Assembly: GCA_012520595.1 (NCBI GenBank)
Contig: JAAYNZ010000141.1
Span: forward strand, 1-52,690
Source of the DNA: Candidatus Epulonipiscium sp.
GTDB taxonomy: Bacteria; Bacillota; Clostridia; Lachnospirales; JAAYNZ01
DNA length: 52,690 nt
Direction: 5' to 3'
Shown: positions 20,329 through 30,162 of the stretch, piece by piece
How positions within the stretch are numbered: position 1 is the stretch's first letter
Layout: every line of letters begins with the position of its first letter
Notes under the pieces: generated by a model
Database searches by the model: none
What the model was told of the DNA's origin: nothing
What the model saw: only the letters and a program-made list of their open reading frames with translations
Position numbers and translations under genes: made by a program

Positions 20329-21429
20329 GTGAAAATCATTGAGAATCAATGGTATCAAAAAGTTTCAGATAGTGTTATGAAACGATTTCCTATTTTAGAT
20401 GAAAAATGGACGTATGATTACGGCGTTGTTTTTAAGGGCATGGAACTGGTCTGGAAAATAACTGGAGATCATAAATACTACGATTATATAAAACAAAGTA
20501 TGGATCAGTTTATTAACGAAAAAGGTGAAATAAGAGATTATCATCTTGAAGAATATAATATTGATCATATTAATAATGGTAAACTTTTATTCTTATTATA
20601 TGAACAAACAGGAGAAGAAAAATATAAAAAAGCCATTGAATTACTCATAAGCCAGCTTAAAACCCATCCACGTACAAAAGAAGGTGGTTTCTGGCATAAA
20701 AAGATTTATCCTGACCAAATGTGGTTGGATGGGATTTATATGGGGTCTCCCTTTTATGCAGAATATGGGAAGAAATTTAACCATCCGAAAGTTTTTGATG
20801 ACGTAGCGAAACAAGTGATTCTTTGTGCAAATCATACAAAAGATCCCAAAACAGGATTGCATTATCATGCTTGGGACGAAAAACATGAAGAATTTTGGTG
20901 CAATAAGGAAACCGGATGTTCAAAGAATTTTTGGGGACGTGCTATGGGATGGTTTGTTGCAGCTATTGTTGATATTTTGGATTACATGCCTGAAGATCAT
21001 AAGGATCATCCTGAAATCATTGAAGTTTTTCAAGATTGTATAGAGGCTTTATTAAGGGTACGAGATCCTGAGTCAGGAGTTTGGTACCAAGTGTTAGACC
21101 AAGGGCATCGTCCAGGTAATTATCTAGAAGCTTCTTGTTCTTGTATGTTTTTATATGCCATTACGAAAGGGATCAAAAAGGGCTACATTAGCGAAGAAAA
21201 AATAGAAACGGCAAAGGATATCTATAAAGGAATTATTACTCAGTTTATTGAAGTGAGAGAGGATGGACTTGTGAATCTAAATAAAACATGTCAAGTGGCA
21301 GGCCTTGGAAATAAAGAGAAGCGGGATGGTACTTTTGTCTATTATATTAGTGAACCCATTATTTGTAATGATCTAAAAGGCATTGGAGCTTTTATACAAG
21401 CCAGTGCTGAAACAGAAACCTTATCATGA
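20329..21429 (+). CDS. GH105 unsaturated rhamnogalacturonyl/galacturonyl hydrolase (YteR-like)
   Basis: This 366-residue cytoplasmic enzyme removes the unsaturated uronic acid that pectin lyases leave at the non-reducing end of oligosaccharides. It has an alpha/alpha-barrel sequence with the family block MWLDGIYMGSPFYAEYG, in which D134 corresponds to the catalytic Asp of YteR. Other barrel residues include GFWHKK and WGRAMGWF. There is no signal peptide, so it acts on imported products. The start is GTG at 20329, with TAGGAGG 8 bases upstream. It is the last gene of the importer operon. Confidence 0.92.
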   Translation: MKIIENQWYQKVSDSVMKRFPILDEKWTYDYGVVFKGMELVWKITGDHKYYDYIKQSMDQFINEKGEIRDYHLEEYNIDHINNGKLLFLLYEQTGEEKYKKAIELLISQLKTHPRTKEGGFWHKKIYPDQMWLDGIYMGSPFYAEYGKKFNHPKVFDDVAKQVILCANHTKDPKTGLHYHAWDEKHEEFWCNKETGCSKNFWGRAMGWFVAAIVDILDYMPEDHKDHPEIIEVFQDCIEALLRVRDPESGVWYQVLDQGHRPGNYLEASCSCMFLYAITKGIKKGYISEEKIETAKDIYKGIITQFIEVREDGLVNLNKTCQVAGLGNKEKRDGTFVYYISEPIICNDLKGIGAFIQASAETETLS

Positions 21430-21630
21430 TTCTGTTGTCCTGCTGCGGTTGTTTTTAAAAAATCAATAACAACCGCATAGAGGATAAACAACAAGATTAT
21501 TTTTTTACATATTATTTTCTGATAATTCAATCAAACATCGTTCTGCATGGTAAAAACCATTCTCATACAAAGGTATTAGGAGGGTTTTGCATATTATAAA
21601 AAAATAATAAAATAAGGGGGATGTATCAAA
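21430..21630 (+). other. 200-base gap before the PL9 gene with a 10-bp stem-loop
   Basis: TGCGGTTGTT (21444-21453) pairs with AACAACCGCA (21468-21477), soon after the GH105 stop codon. The T-run (21495-21502) is too far away for a classical terminator. No clear promoter for the PL9 gene could be picked in the remaining AT-rich sequence. Confidence 0.5.
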
Positions 21631-24600
21631 GTGAAGAAGTACAAGAAGATTTTGTCTTTCGTTCTATCCTTTGTAATGATCTTTTCATCCTTGGTTTTTA
21701 CAGTTGCCGGGGAAGAAGTAGAAAGGTCATCTGCAATTAAAAAGGATAGCAGTTTAAAGGCAGAAGGTGAAATTGACCTTGGAGAATGGAATTTTAGTGC
21801 TTTTGGTAGCAATACCAGTGAAACTAAGAATCCAGTTCCCATCATACAAGACGATGGTTCCATTACTTTAAAAGCTACGGGAGGTAAAATTGCTAGTGGA
21901 GATGAAGGAATGTCCTTCTACTACAAGGAATTACCTGCAACGGCTAACTTTGAACTTTATACAAAAGCCACTGTTCATAGTTTCAATAATGATAGTGGGA
22001 TTAGTACACCGAATCAAAAATCCTTTGGTCTTATGTTAAAAGAGAAAATTGGCGAAAATGGAACAACCAGCAAGTCAACTTCAAAGTATGTGGCTGTAGG
22101 TGCTTTGGATCAAGTTATGAAGCCATTTTATAAAATATATGATTCGGAAACAGAAGGCATTACACAAATAAAGGGGAATGCTTTTGATACTACAGTCCCT
22201 GCGGCCGATGAAATCTATGACCTTTCTATTAAAAAATCGGGAAATACCTATGTATTAACTTGTAATGGTGAGGCTGAAACCAAAACAGTAGAAAATGTAT
22301 TTAGTGGTGGTATTTTTGCAGGTTTGTATGTAGCAAGGGATGCTGAAATCAGGTTTAGTGATTTTGATATAAAAGTAGACTCAAGAAAAGTTTCAGAACT
22401 AAAAGTAAGTAATGATGAAGGGGGAACAGAATACTTACAACACGAAGAGTTAGATATAACAGGTTTAAAGGTTATTGCTATGTATTCTGATGGCACAGAA
22501 GAAGTTCTTTCAGAGGAGGATTATATTATCACTGGTTTTGATAGCAGTCATCCAGGAGTAAATACCATTACGATTCATTATAATGGTGTAACAGCAAACC
22601 TTGATCTTATCATTAAGGAGTTAACTTGTACTTCTTTAGAAATCAAATATTTACCAAGTAAAATAGAGTATTATGTTGGTGATGCCTTTGATCCACAAGG
22701 ATTTTCTATAATAGGAATTTATAACGATGGTTATCTTACAAAAGAATTAGCAGAACAAGATTATTGCTTTTACTTTGATGACCAAGAAATTACAGAGGGC
22801 TATATTTTTAATACTCCAGGGACTCAAACCATTACAGTGAAATCCGTAGAGACTCCAGAAACAGTAACTCAATTTACCATTGAAGTAAAAGATACAGTGT
22901 TGGAGAAGTTGGAAATTCGAAAACAACCTATAAAGGACATTTATTTTATTGGTGATGATTTTGATCCTACAGGAATGATTGTTTATGCTAAATATGCGGA
23001 TGGGACAGATGTACGGTTATTAGCAAATGAATATACCTTATCTACCTTTGATTCAGATATAGCAGGGGAAAAAACAGTGACTATTACGTATAAAAATAAA
23101 ACAGTGGATGTAGTAGTGACAGTAAAAGAAAAAGAAGTTATTGGACTTGAGGTAATCCGTTATCCTAAAACAACTTATGTGGTAGGAGAAGAATTAAACC
23201 TAGACGGCTTAGAAATATCAAAGGTCTATGATAATGAAGAACGGGAAAAACTAGATATTGATCAATACCATATAGATGATTCTACTTATGACAAAGATGT
23301 TATAGGAATTTATGATATTCAAATAAAATCAAAAGACGAAAATATAAAGTCCACTTCTTTCTCTGTAACCGTACGTGAAGCGGTGGAACGAGAATGGAAA
23401 ACCATTGTATTTGGACAGTCTATCAAAAGTAGTACAAACTATGTGGAAGAAAAAGAAGATGCCATTCAATTGGTTGCCCTAGAAGGTGGAGGAAAAGTTA
23501 CAGGGGATCATGATGGAATCACTTTCTACTACGTAGAATTGGATGCGGATGAGGATAATTTTATTTTATCAGCAGACATTACTGTAAAAGAGTATGCAAA
23601 GACACCTCATGATGGGCAAGAATCTTTTGGCATGATGGCAAGGGATGCCATTGGAACCCATTTAGATGCCAGTGTATTTGCTTCTAATATAGCAGCCATC
23701 GGTGGTTATAGTGGTGGAACCAGAGATAGTAATGGAACTCAGTTATTTGTAAGAACAGGAGTAGAATCTTCCGATGGAGCCGGTAGTCAAGGGATCCAAA
23801 AAATAATGCTTAAAGAGGAAAGACCTACCGCTGCTAATACAGCTAGAGATTATCGATTAACCTTAGCAAAAACCAATAGTGGTTTTACAGGAAAAATCAA
23901 TGATGAAGAAGAGAAAATTTTATATGCACCCGATATTTTAAAGGTACAGGACTCGAAAATGTATGTGGGCTTTTATACAGCTCGTTTGGCTGCTATTGAA
24001 GTACGTAATATTGAACTAAAGGTTACATCGACAAAGACAGATGCACCTAAAGTAGAACCTCCTATTCAGCCTGTAGAGCCTAATTTTGAATTTGTATCCT
24101 TAGGAACGAGTTCACAAACTGATTATAACCTCATGATCCAAGGAAATGTAGATGGAATAGTTACCATTAAAAAAGACAATGAAGTTATTGCAAGGGAACA
24201 ACAGGTGAAAGCTGGCACCATGGTAATGATTTCAACTACCATTAATAATCAAGGAAATACAAACTTTAGTGGGATTTTCTTACCAGATGATGAGGCTTAC
24301 TTAACTTCTTATGATAAAATAGTGAAAAACTTTACAGTAGAAATGAAAAGTTTTAGAGAAAATGAGGATATTTATGTTTCACCAAATGGCACAAGAACAG
24401 GAGAAGGTACAAAAGAAAATCCTCTTGATCTAGATACAGCCATTACCTTTGTAAAACCAGGGCAAAAGATTATTATGCTAGAAGGTACCTATCATCGAAA
24501 CGAGATTCTCCATATTATGAAATATAATGATGGTACAGAAGAGAAGAAAAAGCACCTTTGGAGTGATGAAGGAGCCAAGGTCATTATTGATTTCAATAAG

Positions 24601-26229
24601 AAATCAGAAGGTGGCTTATTAAGTGGAGATTATTGGCACATTAAAGGAATTGATTTTACCAATTCTGCAGGCAATACAAAAGGATTTACAGTAGGTGGAA
24701 ATCACAATAGAATCGAGCTTTGTAATTTTTACAACAATGGAGATACTGGATTACAAATTAGCCGTACGGATTTTGCCACTACCATTGCACAGTGGCCTTC
24801 TTACAACTTGATTCTTAACTGTACTTCCTTTGATAACAAAGATCCTTCAGAAAACAATGCCGATGGTTTTGGAGCCAAGTTAACAGTAGGAGTCGGTAAT
24901 GTATTTGATGGATGCATTGCTCATAATAATATTGATGATGGTTGGGACCTTTATACCAAAGCTGGATCTGGCCCCATTGGTCCAGTAACCATAAAAAATT
25001 GTATTACCTATGACAATGGAAGATTAACAAATGGAACGGTAGGAAAAGGGGATAAAAATGGTTTTAAATTAGGTGGAGAGGGGATCCATGTTCCTCATAA
25101 AATTGAAAACTGTATATCTTTTCATAATGGAGCGTATGGTTTTACGAGCAATAGCAATCCGGGGATTATTGCCAAAGATAATATTGCTTTTAACAATGCA
25201 GGAGGAAATCTTAACTTTACCACCTATGGACAAATACCGACAGATTTTACTCTTGATGGTTTTATATCCTATCAAAATAAGTATGATAAAAAAGATAATT
25301 ATCCATCAGCACTCCAATCAGACAAAAATTTCTTATTTAATGGGAAAGTATCTCAAAACAAAGCAGGTTTCCTGTTAACAGATGAAAACTTTGTAAGTTT
25401 AGATGTAGAAAGTGCAATACCTTATAAAAGGGATGGAGAAGGAAAGATTATCCAAGGTGATCTTTTGAAGTTTATTCCACCACAAAATTATCAAGATACG
25501 GATTCAGACCAAAATCAAGATATGGAACAAGATACAAGTCAAGAGCAAGACAAAGGCAAAAATGAAAAAGATACAAAGAAGGATCAAGATAAAGAGATAG
25601 AAACCAAGACACCAGAAAATGTTGTAGAAAGTGCTATGGGTGTAAAACTGAACAAAGATATAGTAGGGTATGTTAGCGGGTATCCTGATGGAACCTTTAA
25701 ACCCGATCAATCCATTACAAGGGAAGAAGCATTATCTTTAATCTATCAATTAGTAATCAATGAAGATAAAGATGAAATTCATATGGCAGAATCTCCTTTT
25801 TATGATTTGGATGTACATTCTTGGTCTGCTAAAGCTGTTTTATATTTTTATAATAAGGCTTTGATCCAAGGGTATACAGATGGTACTTTTAAACCTGGAC
25901 ACAGTATGACCCGAGCTGAATTTATCTGTATCATGGCTCATTTTATACCCAAAGACGTTTATGGTGGTTTGGATTTCACTTTTACGGATCTTCAAGGTCA
26001 TTGGGCAAGAGTATTAATTGAAAAAGCAGCTGCTGCTGGATGGGTTATGGGTTATACAGATGGTACATTTAGACCTGATCAACCTCTTACAAGAGCAGAA
26101 GTGATTACCATTATGAATCGAGTTTTAGATAAAAAGATAGACACGAATGATGGAGACTTAGCGATGATTTATAAAGATGTCCCTCAAGATCATTGGGCAT
26201 ACCAACAAATTGTAAAAGCATCAAAATAA
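21631..26229 (+). CDS. Cell-surface pectate lyase, family PL9, with Ig-like repeats and SLH anchor
   Basis: This 1532-residue secreted enzyme cuts polygalacturonate by Ca-dependent beta-elimination. The layout is: signal peptide (1-27); a beta-rich module (52-250); four bacterial Ig-like type 3 domains (about 255-585); a second copy of the first module (588-800); a further beta domain (about 812-910); and the PL9 parallel beta-helix (about 913-1260). In the helix, D1078, D1102, D1103 and D1106 have the spacing of the Ca ligands D209/D233/D234/D237 of Pel9A, and K1146 (or K1142) is the likely base. A Gln/Asp/Lys linker (1287-1330) and three SLH repeats (1341-end) follow, and should hold it to the cell wall. 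The start is GTG, with GGGGG 10 bases upstream. Confidence 0.93.
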   Translation: MKKYKKILSFVLSFVMIFSSLVFTVAGEEVERSSAIKKDSSLKAEGEIDLGEWNFSAFGSNTSETKNPVPIIQDDGSITLKATGGKIASGDEGMSFYYKELPATANFELYTKATVHSFNNDSGISTPNQKSFGLMLKEKIGENGTTSKSTSKYVAVGALDQVMKPFYKIYDSETEGITQIKGNAFDTTVPAADEIYDLSIKKSGNTYVLTCNGEAETKTVENVFSGGIFAGLYVARDAEIRFSDFDIKVDSRKVSELKVSNDEGGTEYLQHEELDITGLKVIAMYSDGTEEVLSEEDYIITGFDSSHPGVNTITIHYNGVTANLDLIIKELTCTSLEIKYLPSKIEYYVGDAFDPQGFSIIGIYNDGYLTKELAEQDYCFYFDDQEITEGYIFNTPGTQTITVKSVETPETVTQFTIEVKDTVLEKLEIRKQPIKDIYFIGDDFDPTGMIVYAKYADGTDVRLLANEYTLSTFDSDIAGEKTVTITYKNKTVDVVVTVKEKEVIGLEVIRYPKTTYVVGEELNLDGLEISKVYDNEEREKLDIDQYHIDDSTYDKDVIGIYDIQIKSKDENIKSTSFSVTVREAVEREWKTIVFGQSIKSSTNYVEEKEDAIQLVALEGGGKVTGDHDGITFYYVELDADEDNFILSADITVKEYAKTPHDGQESFGMMARDAIGTHLDASVFASNIAAIGGYSGGTRDSNGTQLFVRTGVESSDGAGSQGIQKIMLKEERPTAANTARDYRLTLAKTNSGFTGKINDEEEKILYAPDILKVQDSKMYVGFYTARLAAIEVRNIELKVTSTKTDAPKVEPPIQPVEPNFEFVSLGTSSQTDYNLMIQGNVDGIVTIKKDNEVIAREQQVKAGTMVMISTTINNQGNTNFSGIFLPDDEAYLTSYDKIVKNFTVEMKSFRENEDIYVSPNGTRTGEGTKENPLDLDTAITFVKPGQKIIMLEGTYHRNEILHIMKYNDGTEEKKKHLWSDEGAKVIIDFNKKSEGGLLSGDYWHIKGIDFTNSAGNTKGFTVGGNHNRIELCNFYNNGDTGLQISRTDFATTIAQWPSYNLILNCTSFDNKDPSENNADGFGAKLTVGVGNVFDGCIAHNNIDDGWDLYTKAGSGPIGPVTIKNCITYDNGRLTNGTVGKGDKNGFKLGGEGIHVPHKIENCISFHNGAYGFTSNSNPGIIAKDNIAFNNAGGNLNFTTYGQIPTDFTLDGFISYQNKYDKKDNYPSALQSDKNFLFNGKVSQNKAGFLLTDENFVSLDVESAIPYKRDGEGKIIQGDLLKFIPPQNYQDTDSDQNQDMEQDTSQEQDKGKNEKDTKKDQDKEIETKTPENVVESAMGVKLNKDIVGYVSGYPDGTFKPDQSITREEALSLIYQLVINEDKDEIHMAESPFYDLDVHSWSAKAVLYFYNKALIQGYTDGTFKPGHSMTRAEFICIMAHFIPKDVYGGLDFTFTDLQGHWARVLIEKAAAAGWVMGYTDGTFRPDQPLTRAEVITIMNRVLDKKIDTNDGDLAMIYKDVPQDHWAYQQIVKASK

Positions 26230-26233
26230 AAGT

Positions 26234-26270
26234 ACAAATCCAGCTGAATAATAACTTCAGCTGGATTTGT
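26234..26270 (+). terminator. Perfect 15-bp stem-loop after the PL9 gene
   Basis: ACAAATCCAGCTGAA (26234-26248) pairs perfectly with TTCAGCTGGATTTGT (26256-26270) around a 7-base loop. The tail GTTGCATTTA has only a weak T-run, so it may end transcription partially and let the next gene be expressed. Confidence 0.65.
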
Positions 26271-26304
26271 GTTGCATTTATTACATGACATAAGGAGGTT
26301 TACA

Positions 26305-28533
26305 ATGGAACGATTATTTTTTGAAAAATTGGCTAATTTTGATCGTAATTTGGAACCCTGTTCAGTTGCTATTCCTTTTCCGAAAGGAAAGCTATATGAT
26401 ATCAATCAGGTGATCATAACTGATGGAAAGGGCCAAATGAAGTCACAAGCAAAAGTAACAGGATATTGGGATGATGGAAGTATTAAATGGGGGCTTATTT
26501 ATTTTTTGGTTGATTTACCAGCCAACCAAAGTAAAGAATATTTTTATGACATTCAAGAACAAACACAAGAATATGAAAGTGAATTTAAAATCGAAAACAC
26601 AGGTGATGTCCTCAGCATTGATAATGGGGTGATACAATTAAAATTAAACCAACGGAAGGGTAAAAATTTATTTGCTGAAATGAAGAGGGGAGAATTTTTA
26701 CTTGATGAAAGTCAAATCCAGGGCCCCATTATTCAAGATGCACAAAGTCGATGGATAGCTAAAGTGTCGTCACCTTGGGAAATCCTTGAAAGGGGTCCAG
26801 TAGTAACCCAGTTGAGAGCCTATGGTAAGCACAAGAATGAAAATCATGATGGTTTTATGGATTACATGATAACTTTATGGATTTATGCAGACAAACCTTG
26901 GATTAAAATGGATTATAAAATGATTAATAAAGAACAAGAGGATTTTCAATTTTTAAAATCCATTCAATTGAACTTCCAGTTTTATGCCAATCATCATAAG
27001 ATAAAAAGGGTTTTGGGTATTTCCAACTACCAGACTCGTTTGATAGAAGGAACATCGAATGATAAAGTTTTTTATATGATTGATGAGGAACATATGTTAA
27101 AGGAAGCCAATGAGCATATGCCAGAAGTGTTCTATGGTACCTTTTTTGCTGATTGGACAGATGAGGAAAAAGGAGGAGTTTGTGCTACCTTGTATCAAGC
27201 TCATCAAAACTTCCCCAAAGCCTTTGAAATCAACAATCATCAATTAAGTATTCAACTGTTACCTGAACAATCGGAGGGACTAAAATTTTATCAAGGAATG
27301 GCTAAAACCCATACTCTTTTTTTGTATTTTCACAAACCTTCAGAAGATATAATGGAGATCAACAAGCGGAGTTTACACTTTCAATGTCCAGACAGGCCTG
27401 TTTTATCCCCCCATGTGTATCAAAAAGCGAATGTATATGGAAACATATTTACGGATAAAAAAATAAATCAAGTGGAAGCTACTTTGATCAATCGGGCTGA
27501 CCGGCGTGGAAAAGCGTATGGAATTTTACATTGGGGAGATGCACCAGATAGTGGATATACACAGCAAGGGAGAGGAAATGGGGCTCCTGTTTGGACCAAT
27601 AATGAATATGATTTTCCTCATGCTGTTATGCAAATGTATGCACGTACAGGGGAGAGGCGGATGCTGGATTATATGCTAGTGGCTGCTAGACATTGGATGG
27701 ATGTTGATGTTTGTCATTATAGTACAGATCCTTTACGGCAAGGGGGACAGATTGAGCATTCAGCAGATCATGTAACGGGACCAGTGGAAATTAGCCATGA
27801 GTGGGTAGAAGGATTATTGGATTATTATCATCAAACGGGAGATTCTTTTGCCTATGATACGGCTATCCATATAGGACATAATATACTTCGTTGGCTAGAT
27901 GAACCCCGTTATCATAAAAAAGGTGAAATTAACGCTCGTGAAACAGGGTGGGCATTACGTTCTTTGGTAGCTCTTTACAATGAAACCTATGATCCCTCTT
28001 GGCTTGAAAAAGCAGATTTTATTATAGGGCATTTTGAACAGTGGAAAGAATTATACGGCGAATGGCTTGCACCTTATACAGATCATGCAGTAATACGTGT
28101 TCCTTTTATGATTTCTATCGCTGTTTGTAGTTTGATGAGATACTATCAAATCAATCCACAGGAAAAAATTAAGGAAATGATCATTGATGCTATGGATGAT
28201 ATGATGAAAAATTGTATTTTAGATAACGGGCTTTTTTATTATAAAGAGTTTCCAAGTTTACGTCGGTTAGGAAATAACACGATTATTTTAGAAGTTTTAG
28301 TTTATGCTTATGAACTGACAGGAGATGAAAAATATTTACTCGCTGGGATTCCAACATTTCAATCTTATTTACAAAAGACTTTAGCAACATCCTCAAGTAA
28401 GCAAAAAGTAGGGGATGCCATCTTATTATCTGGTGAAGGACCCAAAGGGTTTGCACAGTCTTTTTACCCTGTTGTTAGTTACTATGTGACAGGAGCCAAG
28501 GTTGGAATACTAGATCCATATATGAATCGATAG
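26305..28533 (+). CDS. PcRGLX/YetA-like protein, putative exo-rhamnogalacturonan lyase
   Basis: This 742-residue protein resembles the PcRGLX/YetA group (fungal members are PL26 exo-rhamnogalacturonan lyases). The N-terminal RIFT-barrel signature is visible: SVAIPFPKGKL ... VTGYWDDGSIKWGLI. A central beta-sandwich (about residues 100-370) follows, then an alpha/alpha-toroid C-terminal half with conserved His/Asp/Arg blocks (ADRRGKAYGILHWGDAPDSGY, GQIEHSADHVTGPVEISHEW). There is no signal peptide, so cytoplasmic action on imported fragments is inferred. The ATG at 26305 has AAGGAGG 7 bases upstream; the ATG at 26269 lies in the preceding hairpin. The exact activity is uncertain. Confidence 0.75.
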   Translation: MERLFFEKLANFDRNLEPCSVAIPFPKGKLYDINQVIITDGKGQMKSQAKVTGYWDDGSIKWGLIYFLVDLPANQSKEYFYDIQEQTQEYESEFKIENTGDVLSIDNGVIQLKLNQRKGKNLFAEMKRGEFLLDESQIQGPIIQDAQSRWIAKVSSPWEILERGPVVTQLRAYGKHKNENHDGFMDYMITLWIYADKPWIKMDYKMINKEQEDFQFLKSIQLNFQFYANHHKIKRVLGISNYQTRLIEGTSNDKVFYMIDEEHMLKEANEHMPEVFYGTFFADWTDEEKGGVCATLYQAHQNFPKAFEINNHQLSIQLLPEQSEGLKFYQGMAKTHTLFLYFHKPSEDIMEINKRSLHFQCPDRPVLSPHVYQKANVYGNIFTDKKINQVEATLINRADRRGKAYGILHWGDAPDSGYTQQGRGNGAPVWTNNEYDFPHAVMQMYARTGERRMLDYMLVAARHWMDVDVCHYSTDPLRQGGQIEHSADHVTGPVEISHEWVEGLLDYYHQTGDSFAYDTAIHIGHNILRWLDEPRYHKKGEINARETGWALRSLVALYNETYDPSWLEKADFIIGHFEQWKELYGEWLAPYTDHAVIRVPFMISIAVCSLMRYYQINPQEKIKEMIIDAMDDMMKNCILDNGLFYYKEFPSLRRLGNNTIILEVLVYAYELTGDEKYLLAGIPTFQSYLQKTLATSSSKQKVGDAILLSGEGPKGFAQSFYPVVSYYVTGAKVGILDPYMNR

Positions 28534-28554
28534 ATTGTAGGAGGAACAAGAGAG

Positions 28555-30162
28555 ATGAAAGTAGAAAATAAAATTGCACAATATCGAAAGGAAGGATTTC
28601 CAAAAATATGGGTATCAGATCAAGGAGATGGTACTTTTATCAATCCGGTACTTTATGCAGATTATTCTGATCCCGATATCATACGAGTCAAGGACGACTT
28701 TTTTATGGTGGCATCCAGTTTCAATTGTATACCTGGACTTCCTATTCTGCACTCAAAGGATTTGATAAATTGGAAAATTGTAAATCATATCATTGATGAA
28801 ATTCCCTTTTCCAATTATAAGCAGCCAGAACATGGTAAAGGGGTATGGGCACCGAGTCTTCGCTACCATGATGGATACTATTGGGTGTATTTTGCTATGC
28901 CGGATGAAGGAATTTTTATGAGTAAGACCAAAGATCCCTTTGGGAAATGGGAATCTTTGGTTTGTGTAAAAGAAGTAAGAGGGTGGATCGATCCTTGTCC
29001 GTTTTGGGACGAAGATGGAAATGCTTATTTAGTAAATGCCTTTGCTAAAAGTAGAATTGGCTTCAAAAGTATTTTAGCCATCAGTAAAATGAAATCAGAT
29101 GGAACAGAATTATTGGATGAATTTCGAATTATAATTGATGGAAATGTGAATCAACCTACTATTGAAGGCCCTAAAATGTACAAGAGAAACGGGTATTATT
29201 ATATCTCGGCTCCTGCTGGAGGAGTACCCACTGGTTGGCAGGTTATTTTACGTTCCAAGCATGTTTATGGCCCCTATGAAGAAAAAATTGTTTTACACCA
29301 AGGTAATGGTCCTATCAATGGACCTCACCAAGGAGGTTGGGTAGAGTTAGAAAATGGAGAATGCTGGTTTATGCATTTTCAAGATGCAGGTGTCTATGGT
29401 CGGATTGTTCATTTACAGCCAGTACATTGGGAGGATGATTGGCCTCTAATGGGGAGCAATCCCAATCAAGATGGGATCGGAGAACCTGTTTTGCACTATA
29501 AAAAACCTGATGTAGGAGCAGTATATCCGGTGGAAGTGCCAGTTACCAGTGATGATTTTAATAAAAAAACTTTAGGGTTACAGTGGCAGTGGCATGGGAA
29601 TCAAGGAGAAGGTTGGTACTCTTTGCAGGAACGTAAAGACCATATCAGGCTATATTGCTGCAATGCTTTAAAAAAAGAAGGACAAACTTTATGGCATATT
29701 CCTAATCTTCTTATGCAGAAGTTTCCGGCTCCCCAATTTGAAGTAACCACCAAATTGCATTTTTCACCTCAATCCATAAAAGATCAAGCAGGATTAGTAG
29801 TTATGGGCTTTGCGTATGCCGCCATGGGATTGGAAAAAGATTCGTTAGGCTGTACTCAACTATTTTTTATTATAGGCAATGGGCCAGAAGGGATGGAAGA
29901 GGAAAAGGTATGCATCCCTGTAGAAACAAATGAAGCATACCTTCGAGTAACGATTAAAGCAGGAGGGAAATGTACTTTTTACTACAGTTTAGATGGAGAA
30001 CATTTTTTAGAGCTGGATCCAACATTTACAGCTAAAGAAGGTCGATGGATAGGAGCGAAAGTAGGTATTTTTTCTACCAATCGTAAAGAAAAAGAGAGCA
30101 GTGGTTTTGCTGATTTTGATTGGTTCTTAGTAGAAGAAGTAAAACAATTATATTTTAAGTAA
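28555..30162 (+). CDS. GH43 glycoside hydrolase (beta-xylosidase / alpha-L-arabinofuranosidase type)
   Basis: This 535-residue protein has an N-terminal five-bladed propeller of family GH43. D39 (in SDPD) is the expected base, D146 (GWIDPCPF) the pKa-modulating Asp, and E204 (IEGPKM) the acid. A C-terminal beta-sandwich from about residue 335 (DDFNKKTLGLQWQWHGN) is typical of xylosidase/arabinosidase members. There is no signal peptide, so it probably removes arabinose or xylose side chains from imported pectin pieces. AGGAGG precedes the ATG. Its stop overlaps by 8 bases the stop of the convergent AraC gene. Confidence 0.88.
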   Translation: MKVENKIAQYRKEGFPKIWVSDQGDGTFINPVLYADYSDPDIIRVKDDFFMVASSFNCIPGLPILHSKDLINWKIVNHIIDEIPFSNYKQPEHGKGVWAPSLRYHDGYYWVYFAMPDEGIFMSKTKDPFGKWESLVCVKEVRGWIDPCPFWDEDGNAYLVNAFAKSRIGFKSILAISKMKSDGTELLDEFRIIIDGNVNQPTIEGPKMYKRNGYYYISAPAGGVPTGWQVILRSKHVYGPYEEKIVLHQGNGPINGPHQGGWVELENGECWFMHFQDAGVYGRIVHLQPVHWEDDWPLMGSNPNQDGIGEPVLHYKKPDVGAVYPVEVPVTSDDFNKKTLGLQWQWHGNQGEGWYSLQERKDHIRLYCCNALKKEGQTLWHIPNLLMQKFPAPQFEVTTKLHFSPQSIKDQAGLVVMGFAYAAMGLEKDSLGCTQLFFIIGNGPEGMEEEKVCIPVETNEAYLRVTIKAGGKCTFYYSLDGEHFLELDPTFTAKEGRWIGAKVGIFSTNRKEKESSGFADFDWFLVEEVKQLYFK

